NCBI RefSeq assembly: GCF_901709675.1
Contig: NC_051092.1
Span: forward strand, 996,491-1,060,490
DNA from: Syngnathus acus
Lineage: Eukaryota > Chordata > Actinopteri > Syngnathiformes > Syngnathidae
DNA: 64,000 bases
Direction of reading: 5' to 3'
The notes under the pieces were generated by a model. That model searched no databases and had not been told where the DNA came from. It worked only from the letters and a program-made list of their open reading frames with translations. Position 1 is the first letter of the stretch. Each line of letters opens with the position of its first letter. The position numbers and the translations under genes are program-made. Of the stretch, positions 34,650 through 48,001 are shown in pieces.

Positions 34650-34655
34650 AATAAA
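34650..34655 (+). terminator. RPL4 poly(A) signal
   Basis: AATAAA begins two bases after the TGA stop codon, giving the very short 3' UTR usual for ribosomal protein mRNAs. Another AATAAA occurs near 34763. Confidence 0.85.
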
Positions 34656-34819
34656 TACGTTTGGTTCAAATGAGCAGTCAGGCCTATCTTGAACAATATA
34701 TGCTAGAACTAAATACAACCGAAAGTTCTGTGGTTAAAGTGCTTGACAGAAATGCAATTCCAAATAAAGAACATTTTAAAGGGGATTTATATCATAGTTG
34801 TTATATTTGAGCCAAATAT

Positions 34820-35097
34820 TCTCTGATCTTGGAGTGGAAAGTGGTTAGGACTAAGGTAAGAACAGCTACTTTCATGTTGATGTCAACTCTTAGAATTTTT
34901 TTAGATACTCATGGGACTGTCTACACAGGAATCACCACATAGTGAGATGCACTTTGTGGGAAATGCCCCCTACTGGTCGTGTTGAATACTACACGCTCTG
35001 GCTGCTTTCTACAAGTTGGATGAGCGGTATGGTACAACATTGATTCAACACATTATTTTGAAGTGGAAAATGTTGACTAATATTTCTTCTGTTTCAG
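34820..35097 (+). pseudogene. Decayed copy of RPL4 exons 6-7 region
   Basis: From about 34952 to 35035 the sequence matches RPL4 exon 7 with substitutions and indels: AATGCCCCCTACTGGTCGTG against ATTGCCCCCGGTGGTCATG, and GCTTTCTACAAGTTGGAT against GCTTTCCGCAAACTGGAT. A polypyrimidine-AG acceptor (ending 34904) and a GTAAG donor (about 34850) upstream resemble the RPL4 intron 6 boundaries. A copy of exon 8 follows at 35098, so the order is that of RPL4. The frame is broken. It marks the left edge of the duplication that gave the snoRNA array. The exon 6 part is uncertain. Confidence 0.7.
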
Positions 35098-35182
35098 CCT
35101 GCCAATGAGCAAGACAACTTAAACATGACAGCTGGATGCTCAAGTAAGCAAAACTTTGGCTTTGTAATTATTATTTTTTTAA

Positions 35183-35246
35183 AGCTATGATGATCCCCCA
35201 CTTGGTCTGTGTTGATGAATCCTGATTATTTGGAAATACTGAGCAA
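35183..35246 (+). ncRNA. snord18: SNORD18-like snoRNA, array copy 1
   Basis: Box C ATGATGA is at 35187-35193 and box D CTGA at 35239-35242. The guide CTTGGTCTGTGTT is antisense to conserved 28S rRNA with one G-U pair. This is the most diverged intact copy (CCCCCACTTGG after box C). Confidence 0.82.
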
Positions 35247-35421
35247 TGCACCGGTTACAGAAAAGGTAATCCTAGCTTGATTCAGTAATTTAACTGTAAA
35301 TGCGACCCATTTCAGGCTGCCAATGAACAGGATGACTGGAACACACCAAAGATGGATCCTTGACCATGACAACTGGACGCTCAAGTAAGCAAAGCTTTGG
35401 CTTTAACTATTTTTTTTTTAA

Positions 35422-35485
35422 AGCTATGATGATACTCTACTTGGTCTGTGTTGATGAATCCTGATTATTTGGAAGTCCTGAGCAA
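35422..35485 (+). ncRNA. snord18: SNORD18-like snoRNA, array copy 2
   Basis: Box C ATGATGA is at 35426-35432 and box D CTGA at 35478-35481. The spacing between boxes is the same as in all other intact copies. The guide is CTTGGTCTGTGTT. The copy lies in an intron-like segment between GTAAGC (35385) and TTTCAG (35554). Confidence 0.85.
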
Positions 35486-35658
35486 TGCACAGATGACAGA
35501 AAACAAAGTCTTAACGTGGTTCAGTAATTTAACTGGAGATGCATCTCATTTCAGACTGTCAATGAACAGGATGACGGGAACACACCAAAGATGGATCCTT
35601 GACCATGACAACTGGACGCTCAAGTAAGCAAAGCTTTGGCTTTAACTATTTTTTTTAA

Positions 35659-35722
35659 AGCTATGATGATACTCTACTTGGTCTGTGTTGATGAATCCTG
35701 ATTATTTGGAAGTCCTGAGCAA
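35659..35722 (+). ncRNA. snord18: SNORD18-like snoRNA, array copy 3
   Basis: Box C is at 35663-35669 and box D at 35715-35718. The snoRNA part appears identical to copies 2 and 4. Confidence 0.85.
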
Positions 35723-35895
35723 TGCACAGATTACAGAAAACAAAGTCTTAACGTGGTTCAGTAATTTAACTGGAGATGCATCTAATTTCAGACTGTCAAT
35801 GAACAGGATGACGGGAACACACCAAAGATGGATCCTTGACCATGACAACTGGACGCTCAAGTAAGCAAAGCTTTGGCTTTAACTATTTTTTTTAA

Positions 35896-35959
35896 AGCTA
35901 TGATGATACTCTACTTGGTCTGTGTTGATGAATCCTGATTATTTGGAAGTCCTGAGCAA
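35896..35959 (+). ncRNA. snord18: SNORD18-like snoRNA, array copy 4
   Basis: Box C is at 35900-35906 and box D at 35952-35955. The snoRNA part matches copy 3 and only a few flanking bases differ, indicating recent duplication or gene conversion. Confidence 0.85.
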
Positions 35960-36135
35960 TGCACAGATTACAGAAAACAAAGTCTTAACGTGGTTCAGTA
36001 ATTTAACTGGAGATGCATCTCATTTCAGACTGTCGATGAACAAGATGACTAGAACACACCAAAGATGGATCCTTGACCATGACAACTGGACGCTCAAGTA
36101 AGCAAAGCTTTGGCTTTGTAACTATTTTTTTTTAA

Positions 36136-36199
36136 AGCTATGATGATACTCTACTTGGTCTGTGTTGATGAATCCTGATTATTTGGAAGTCCTGAGCAA
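36136..36199 (+). ncRNA. snord18: SNORD18-like snoRNA, array copy 5
   Basis: Box C is at 36140-36146 and box D at 36192-36195. The C box, guide and D box are unchanged, while the flanking exon-like piece has several substitutions. Confidence 0.85.
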
Positions 36200-36375
36200 T
36201 GCACAGATTACAGAAAACAGAGTCTTAACGTGGTTCAGTAATTTAACTGGAGATGCATCTCATTTCAGACTGTCAATGAACAAGATGACTAGAACACACC
36301 AAAGATGGATCCTTCACCACTACAACTGGACGCTCAAGTAAGCAAAGCTTTGGCTTTGTAATTATTATTTTTTTA

Positions 36376-36439
36376 AGCTATGATGATACTCCACTTGGTC
36401 TGTGTTGATGAATCCTGATTATTTGGAAGTCCTGAGCAA
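36376..36439 (+). ncRNA. snord18: SNORD18-like snoRNA, array copy 6
   Basis: Box C is at 36380-36386 and box D at 36432-36435. It has CTCCACTTGG where copies 2-5 have CTCTACTTGG, the form shared with copy 1. Confidence 0.85.
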
Positions 36440-36606
36440 TGCACAGATTACAGAAAACAAATTGTCTTAACGTGGTTCAGTAATTTAACGAAAGATGCGT
36501 TCCATTTCAGGCTGCCAAATGAACAAGATGGCAAGGGGCTCTATGAAGAAGCATTAAAAAAAAAAAAAGTACGTCCTTGCATTTCCACTAACTTGTTTTA
36601 TGGTTG

Positions 36607-36670
36607 CAAAATGATACTCCCACTCCTGGTCCATGTTTCTGAATGCTTATTAGTTGGAAGGATCTAGCTA
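36607..36670 (+). pseudogene. Decayed SNORD18-like copy 7
   Basis: The segment ATGATACTCCCACTCCTGGTCCATGTTTCTGAATGC is alignable to the array snoRNAs, but box C has become ATGATAC and no CTGA box D stands at the expected distance. It lies in the last intron-like part (GTACGT donor at 36569, CTTTCAG acceptor ending 36717). It is unlikely to make a stable snoRNA. Confidence 0.65.
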
Positions 36671-36717
36671 GCTAGTTGAGATGAAGTGTCTCACTGTGTT
36701 CTGTTCTGCTCTTTCAG

Positions 36718-36990
36718 CACAACTGAAGAACTTGTGGGAGCCTGAGAACATGCACCCGCTTAAACCAAGGCATCTCGAGATGGAATCTGAAGAAGGCAAA
36801 GGAGTCATGTTCACAGTTTATTTCACCAAACCTTTCACAACAACAATTCTGAGCTTTAAGCACACTTAAGATGGCATTATTTGATAGAAAAAGATGGCTT
36901 TTTAGGCAGGCTTGCAAAGCAGCCCATTTTAGTCAAACGGTTGTAATTTCACTTGGCATGTAGGTTTGTCATTAAAATACATTACATTTC
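36718..36990 (+). other. Possible terminal exon of the snoRNA host transcript
   Basis: A strong acceptor (TGCTCTTTCAG, ending 36717) is followed by about 270 bp to an ATTAAA-type poly(A) signal at 36971-36976. In the frame carried over from the array exons, the piece reads two codons and then TGA (36724-36726). The segment would overlap the MAP2K1 3' UTR on the opposite strand, since MAP2K1 has a minus-strand AATAAA at 36822-36817. The call rests on splice and poly(A) signals only. Confidence 0.4.
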
Positions 36991-37086
36991 ATTGCACTGT
37001 TTGGCCCAATTCCTAAGAAAAAAAATGTAGAGACCCTGTTAGAGGATTAAAGGGCACAGGTCTTACTGTACTCGAGCTGCTGGTGG

Positions 37087-41619
<4,533 letters not shown>

Positions 41620-41800
41620 CGTGCTCTCGAATAACAGGCCAAAGACTATTATTGTTGTTATTAATAACAGGAAGATAAAGTGTTAGAGCGACCGCGGCAC
41701 CGTGACGACCTAAAGGACTGAGATAGTTCTTAATGGCTGGATGGAAATGATCCGGAAGATGTGACGTCACGAAAATATTTACACTGGTCTTCCGCATGGC
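41620..41800 (-). promoter_or_regulatory. MAP2K1 promoter and 5' UTR
   Basis: A perfect CRE (TGACGTCA, 41762-41769) lies next to an ETS site (CCGGAAG, 41752-41758) about 135-150 bp upstream of the MAP2K1 start codon. This pair suits a TATA-less housekeeping promoter. The transcription start cannot be fixed from sequence. Confidence 0.55.
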
Positions 41801-44051
41801 CGTGAAGCGGCTTAGGGCACCCTCTGCTGGCGAACAGGCGGATCACAACTCGTAACACAAGCACTGTCGAACCAGGGCGCCCGTTTGGCACATTTACGAG
41901 GCGAATGAAAGAACGAGATTGGCACCATTTCATTTCAAAAGTTTACTGACACAATTGTGAAATACTCGCAGGAAGCCATCACCTGTTAAACAGCAACAGT
42001 TGTTTTACCTTCTGCCATCGAGTGGAAGAGCATTTCATTGTTCCATGCATAGAGAAACCAAGATACGTGCATTATTTGTAGTCAACAAATAACTAATTTG
42101 ATCATTTCCGAAGCAATCAAGGCCGATCTAGTTGTAAAAGCGTTTCACTTGCCGAAATTGCTTGCAACTGAGTGCAAAAATGACATTCCCCCCCCCCTTT
42201 TTGTCTATTCTGTATAAATTTGGTTCCCCTTTAAACGTTTGGGTGCGCTAAGCTCAAAGCACTCCCAAATCCGGCGGAACCATTTGAACACGCTGCCCGT
42301 GTAGCATGAAGATCCATCACACGTCAAGCGTGACCTGAGAAGTTGAGAGCCATGGAAATGTCTCAGCGCATTGTCCTGCTTGCGGACGCACACGACCATT
42401 GAGACGTGTCTGCCTGACCACAAAAAGCAACTTGCTGCCAGGAGCATTTTTTTTTTTTCTTCTTCCTAAAGCAGCACTGACAGACAGGGAGGAAAGATCA
42501 GCTGTGTCCTATGACTCCTGTCTCAGCCTCATGGACGGAATTCTAAGTTGCTTCTGATCAATTGGCTTAGGCGCACCCGCCCGAGCAAAGCAGGCCTCCA
42601 ATACTGTTCTCAAAACAACTTCACTCACCGACAATTTTATTTCCACTGCATTTAACCCCTGAGAGTGATATGTGTTCTTTAGAGCTGTGTGATTGAACAG
42701 TTATTTGATTCCAGAGTTCTTTTCCAAGCTTTGTGCTACAGATTTATGCTCTGGATGAAATTTAATTTGTGAACCCCCCCAAAAAAATTTGCTGTTCAAA
42801 AAATGTAGTTTGTTTATTGTTACTTGGCTTGGACATTTGACCTTAACAGCGGCTGAAGGATTTATGTGCACAAACACAAGTATTAATCTGCCGAGGGGCC
42901 AAAGTGAATCAAATTAAATTTTATTGCAAAGCATCTTCTTTTGAATCTAGCTGAGGCTCAACATAATCAATTTAAGATTATTTTAGAGTGGTATTAACTG
43001 GATGGAACATTATTTTTTAATCAGAATATTTTGCATTGTCATGGTGATAAAGCATCACCTACTTAAGAACTGGAAGAACAGTCTTGATGTTATGTTGGTA
43101 CTGGCAGTTAACGTTTTCACTTCTACTGGAGGGTTTCCTGACCTATTTCTAGTCAAGGCACTAGTTTTACACGCAAAAAAAGATATCTGGAATAACTATG
43201 ATCTTGTCTAAATGTATGCACAAGTTTACTCTGTGTGAAATGTTGGCTTCCTCAACAGACTACAAACTGCATATGCACTTTCTTCCAAATAGATGACGTG
43301 CATTTGAAATCATTTGAGGTTTTTTTCCAACTTGCACGAGGAGTAAGTCCAATGCTTGAACACGAGAGGGGCAATGGGAATTGTCAAGTGGCTCGCAGAG
43401 GCCACTAAACTTCCCTTTCCAGACTTCAGTCCAACACACTACAGACGCCGTCTCAGGACTGCCAGTGACAGCAAACGAGACATAAAAGAGTCGCGGGCAG
43501 GCCAGAGAAGCAGAGCGCGCACACTGTTGTTTGATGCTGAGGATTTGTTGCCTCATCCGCTGCTACTCCGTGAGGGGACTTGGGGATTTGCGGTCAGGGA
43601 TTACAGCGGGCCACGACGGCCGCTGCTGAAGCCGACGATAACGGCGGCCGGCCGCTCTCCGACAAGCCCGATTGTACAAATGTAACAACCGTGGCTGGCG
43701 CAGGACAGCAGAACGTCAATGTGTGCCCTCCAAGATGATGGCTGTCTCTGTGCTTGTGTGGCTTCTTGCTGGAAGTTCAAGATGCCCGGAGGTGTGGGAG
43801 TGGGAGCGGTTGTCTGGCTTGAGGGTCAAAGCGGTCAAGAAAATGGAAAGATTCATTCATGGGGATTGGCAGCAGCACGTAGAGAAGTCTGTTTTATTTG
43901 TGATGGACAGGATGGAAGACACACAAGACCAAGGATGTCAAGCTCGTTTTTTGTTGCGTAGTTATGGTTTCCCTCATGGGGCCGTTAATCATTAATGATC
44001 CTATGTATATTATCACATACACAGAACAGAATCCAGGATAAAAAAAAAAAG
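41801..44051. other. MAP2K1-MEGF11 spacer, left part
   Basis: No coding exon was recognised. In human, TIPIN and DIS3L lie in this interval; I find neither here. A CpG-rich patch occurs near 43590-43680. The rest is AT-rich with short mononucleotide runs. Confidence 0.45.
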
Positions 44052-44916
44052 TACCGTATTTTCCGCCCTAAAAGGCGCACCTAAAAACCTAAAATTTTCT
44101 CAAAAGCCGACAGTGCGCCTTATAGGCCAGTGCGCCTTATATATGGATCAACTGATGAATTTGTTGATCCATACTGGTTGTACACAGTGCTCTGCCAAAA
44201 TGTTTCAGTACGTTTTAGTACGACTAGTAAATTACAAGGTCGCATCGCTTCCCAGCATTACGGCAACTGTAGTCAGGGGGCGTCACCGAATAGCTGTTGT
44301 ACCCGCGAGGCTATTTCATGTCAAAATAGGCTGCTCTGTTAATGTTTCGAGTAAATCTACGGATCGATATGGAAGGGAAACATAGGTAAGTAGTACCAAT
44401 GCGTTAGATCGAACTTTAGTCAGTTCCGATCATTTTATAGGAGATCGTTTGAGAAACGCGATTGTTTACACTTTGCTGAGGCTCATGGGAGATTGCGAGC
44501 TGAGGCTCGTGAGACTTTGCGGATGGCTAATGCTATTGCGATAGCTGCTATACGTACCAGGCTATTTCATGTCAAAATAGGCTGCTCTGTTAATGTTTCT
44601 TCGAGTAAATCTACGGATCGATATGGAAGGGAAACATAGGTAAGTAGTACCAATGCGTTAGATCGAACTTTAGTCAGTTCTGATCATTTTATAGGAGATC
44701 GTTTGAGAAACGCGATTGTTTACAGAGGGCTCGTTGGTTATTGGCTAGTGGATGCATACCGCAACCCTAGTCAACCTCAGTTTGATGCAGTATAGCTTCT
44801 ATTTTATGCGCCTTATAATCCGGTGCGCCTTATATATGGACAAAGTTTTAAAATGGGCCGTTCATTGAAGGTGCGCCTTATAACCCGGTGCGCCTTTTAG
44901 GGCGGAAAATACGGTA
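44052..44916. mobile_element. DNA transposon with long terminal inverted repeats, non-autonomous
   Basis: Both ends carry the same inverted repeat of about 30 bp: the left begins TACCGTATTTTCCGCCCTAA and the right is its reverse complement ending GGCGGAAAATACGGTA. Subterminal motifs (GCGCCTTATATATGGA) also occur near both ends. The terminal TA on each side could be a TA target duplication (mariner-like), but this is not proved. No transposase was recognised. An internal 163-166 bp direct duplication sits at 44308-44470 and 44559-44724. Confidence 0.8.
44308..44724. repeat. Internal direct duplication within the TIR element
   Basis: The segment 44308-44470 is repeated at 44559-44724, starting AGGCTATTTCATGTC and ending ATTGTTTACA. 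The copies differ by a 3-nt insertion (TCT) and very few substitutions. The spacer between them has related but distinct sequence. Confidence 0.85.
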
Positions 44917-44984
44917 ACCATTTTCAAAGTGGGGTTTTAACATAATGTTGCAATATATCACTGGAAGATCATTTACGATTTTGA

Positions 44985-45095
44985 TATTTTAACAAGAAAT
45001 ATTGAGTTGACACACGGGTTGACATTTCAGTCCACATAAAATGATGTGGCGGGCCAGACTCAGCCCCGGCCGGGCCTTGAGTTTGACACCTGTGC
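44985..45095. mobile_element. Truncated hAT-type repeat (right end)
   Basis: The segment CACATAAAATGATGTGGCGG through GAGTTTGACACCTGTG matches the right end of the element at 1372-1659. The left part is missing. Confidence 0.65.
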
Positions 45096-46103
45096 ACAAG
45101 CCTGTTATTGGCGTAAAAGAAGCAAACCGAAAGCTCCTGTTGCTTTGATTGGATGATTAAAAAGTTAAATATGTTCCGTGGCTCACCTGAAGAGAGACAA
45201 ACATGACACCACAACTTTTTCACTTAAGGTTGTAATTTACGGTCAACTTTAATGCCCCCGTTTTGTTGTCATTTAAATGGCCACATTAGAATAAGAGAGG
45301 CAAAATGGCCACAAGTCGTGTGAAAGCGGCCAGTGAGGGACAAACTCATCCAAGAAACCTTGCAAGTCTCTTGAGTTAAGTGATGGATTGTGACATTTCA
45401 TTTGGATTGTGCGGTTGCTTTCCGTCTGTTTTTGCAAAGATAACTCGGTCAAGCAAAACAAATACTCCTTACAAATGTTGCCTTTGACATTCAGGAGGAG
45501 GAAAGCCAAAGAGCACACTCTGAGGACAACGCGTGCACAATGTGAAAGCACATTTGGTCTCAAATGTGTTACTCAATCACTTCCCGAACGAATGGGACTT
45601 GCGTGTAGCCGACTGAAAAGTGCATCGGTGATTTAACCATCAATAGACCGCATTCATAGTGCACCTTTTAATTTTCAAGGTTCACAAATTTCCGCAATGG
45701 TGACATAAGAGGGATGAAGCTGCAGCAGCTGCGTTTCTTGCCCAAGGACACTTGAGCTGGACTGAAAGAACGCAGCGGATCAAACCCGTAACCTTGTGGA
45801 CTGCTACGTTGGTACTCGAGATGGCCCAGAATATTTTGCGTCTTTCCACAATTTTATGTTGTGAAAGCATTTTCAAGCAGGCACACTACAGTGTCCTGGA
45901 GAGGCCACACTTTGCAAGCCTACCTACAATTTTCTTCAGCAGTTTGCAATGTGAAGCTTGAAAGTTAGACAAAAGTTGGGTTGGGCCACAATTTGATAGT
46001 TTTATGTTCATTCTTAGTTGATGAGTTCATTTAATGCCAATATTCTGACTACTATTCTGTGCACATTTAAAAAGTTGAGATGTTTGAAACCATTTTTTCC
46101 CCC
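45096..46103. other. Spacer without recognised features
   Basis: About 1 kb in which I see no gene, RNA or transposon end. Confidence 0.45.
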
Positions 46104-46616
46104 AGACCGATAACAGTACGAGTCGTCAATTCTTGAGAAGCGATCGATACCGATACCGAGCAGTGATACCACCAGTACTTTTCAAATTAGTTCCTGATTA
46201 TAAAACGGCCACAAGGGGCAGGCTAACATTGATATCTAACTTAGGGATTGTCAACAGGTGGTCCGTGGCCATCTAGTGGTCCGTGGCGGTATTGCAGGTG
46301 GTCCGCCAAATTGGAAATGGAAAATAATTGCAACATTTTTAAAAATAAAATTGATTCATTATTTAGACTTTATTGATTTTCCAGCTAATTTTGTGAATTA
46401 TTCACCCATCAAATGTAGCTGGGATTGCCAAAATAGACATACCGATGCTAATAAATGGCTTGTATGGGTCTATCCTCCTTCTGTGTAAAATAATATCCCG
46501 CCAAACCGGTTGCTTCTGGGTTAAAATGGTGGTCCCTTGGACAAAACCAGTTGAAAACCCCTGATCGAACTGATATCGCTAATGATACCGATACCCGGTA
46601 TCGATACCCAACCCTC
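46104..46616. mobile_element. Older repeat split by a hAT-type MITE
   Basis: The inner element runs 46242-46563. Its ends TAGGGATTGTCAAC and GTTGAAAACCCCTG are an imperfect inverted repeat. It is flanked by 8-bp duplications, ATCTAACT (46234-46241) and ATCGAACT (46564-46571), with one mismatch. The flanks (GCGATCGATACCGATACC on the left, GGTATCGATACCCAACCC on the right) look like the two halves of an older inverted-repeat element. No coding capacity was found. Confidence 0.65.
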
Positions 46617-47717
46617 CCTATTTAAAAGTGGCATTTTTTAACAGCATAACATGTTGAATAATGCTTACTGTTTATTCACCACTTTTGTTTATCCATCTTA
46701 TCATCCGATTTTGCATTTTGTTTACATCAATGAAATCCTACTTGCTTCATTTCAAATCCATTGATGATCCATCCACACAAGTGAGCTAGCTCAGGTATAA
46801 AACCAGCCATTGCCCTATCCAGTGCATCCTTATTAGTGATTATTGCTGTGACTGACGTGATGTGAGGGTGCTTCGCGAGTTCACTTTGCAGAGGAACTCT
46901 TCCCGACAAGAGCTCGAGGCCTTTGTGATGTGTCGGAAACTAACAGTCTGTGAAAGTTCTCTAAAAAGCGCACACTTGAGTAGCACTTTAATGATGCAGC
47001 AAGAACGGAAAAAATCGCAAAAAGGATTTTTTCTTAATAGATAATACAGAAGAGCGTGTGCGATTCATTGTGCCCACATTAGGCACTCTTCTTGATATGA
47101 AGTCACGTGTGCGGTGCCCTAGCTGCAGTTTGTGGGTTCAAATATTCATCAGAAGCACCTGCAAGAGGAGAAAGTGCATCTCATTCCACCTTCTTTTCTT
47201 GCTTCACCAGAGAACTGAGGGCGCACTCTTGCAGAAAACACCTTTGCCGCGATCATGATAATTAAACCTTTCCAGCCAATTTAGTCACTCTTCCTTCTTA
47301 TTATATTGACTATTGCTGCCAATGGTCGGGAGCAGACGGAAGTAAGCTAAAGAGAATATTATTTGATTTATGATTTTGTATGGTAGAGCAGTCATCCATT
47401 TGCATTCACTGTCACATCTATGGATGATTTTGATTTTCATCCATTTACTCCTTGTAATCCCTCAAGGGGAAATTGTAACTCACACGGGAATTTCTGAAAG
47501 TAGCATTTGAAAACTGTGAGTCTCGTGTGCTATCCAGTTTGTCATTTTATTTCAAGCCTCCTAATCTGGATCTCCAACGGCGGAAATCAAGCAAGTTCAA
47601 ATGTGTTTACAAAGTAAGAAAAAGAAAGTGCAGATTTCTGTTTACGAGTCATCCAAAAAAATAAATAAACGCTTCGCTAAAAAAACATTTACCTTCCACC
47701 ACTGTTTGAAATGATGA
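46617..47717. other. Spacer upstream of the putative MEGF11 promoter
   Basis: About 1.1 kb of AT-rich single-copy sequence with no recognised exon. It ends at a C16 run (47718-47733). Confidence 0.4.
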
Positions 47718-47739
47718 CCCCCCCCCCCCCCCCTGCTTC

Positions 47740-48001
47740 AAGGTGGGCGTGGCCTCGCTGTCGACGCCCATGACGTCAACGTAGTTTAAAGTGGGCCGCG
47801 CTGCCGCCTCAGATAAGCGTCCGCAGAGGAGAGGAGAAGGAGAAGAGAAGGGGCCACGCTTGCTGCATCATTCTGCAACTCAGGTCCGAGGAGCAAGCAT
47901 GTTGGGCTTGTTGCAATCAATCATGGGAAAGCGTGACACCTGCAAGACCCGGAAATATCTCTTTCTCTGAGGCTGACAACTTTGCGTCCCATTCACACTG
48001 G
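47740..48001 (+). promoter_or_regulatory. Probable MEGF11 promoter and 5' UTR exon
   Basis: A GC box (GGGCGTGGC, about 47745) and a perfect CRE (TGACGTCA, 47771-47778) precede a CpG-rich, purine-rich segment. The segment ends in a textbook donor (GTGAGT, beginning 48002). It has no long ORF; a 23-residue upstream ORF occupies 47899-47970. It lies on the strand and at a distance expected for a non-coding first exon spliced to the acceptor before the MEGF11 start codon at 63 kb. The link is inference. Confidence 0.45.

Larger units (their letters stand above)
35098..36568 (+). repeat. Tandem array of RPL4 exon 8-intron 8 units carrying SNORD18-like snoRNAs
   Basis: Seven units repeat at about 218-242 bp. 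Exon-like starts are at 35098, 35316, 35555, 35792, 36029, 36269 and 36511. Each exon-like piece follows a TTTCAG acceptor and ends at a GTAAGC donor (GTACGT in the last). Pieces 2-6 are exactly 69 nt; piece 1 is 46 nt and piece 7 is 58 nt. Each following intron-like part carries a SNORD18-like sequence, intact in units 1-6 and decayed in unit 7. Units 2-6 are nearly identical, while units 1 and 7 have diverged, as expected for amplification from the middle. The RPL4 exon 8 origin shows in CTGCCAATG-CA-AAGATGAC, which opens both. The donor has become GT, unlike the GC donor of RPL4 intron 8. Confidence 0.92.

Noticed and set aside
36681-36869. 62-codon frame over the predicted terminal array exon as a protein gene
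   Set aside because: Its start lies upstream of the strong acceptor at 36717 in intron-like sequence, and the translation has no similarity; better explained as non-coding terminal exon.
43356-43995. Overlapping open frames of about 107-109 codons suggesting a TIPIN or DIS3L remnant
   Set aside because: No recognisable TIPIN or DIS3L segment in any frame, and no paired splice sites.
44113-44385. 90-codon frame inside the 44 kb TIR element as a transposase
   Set aside because: No transposase motifs, and it spans one of the direct repeats; treated as non-coding.
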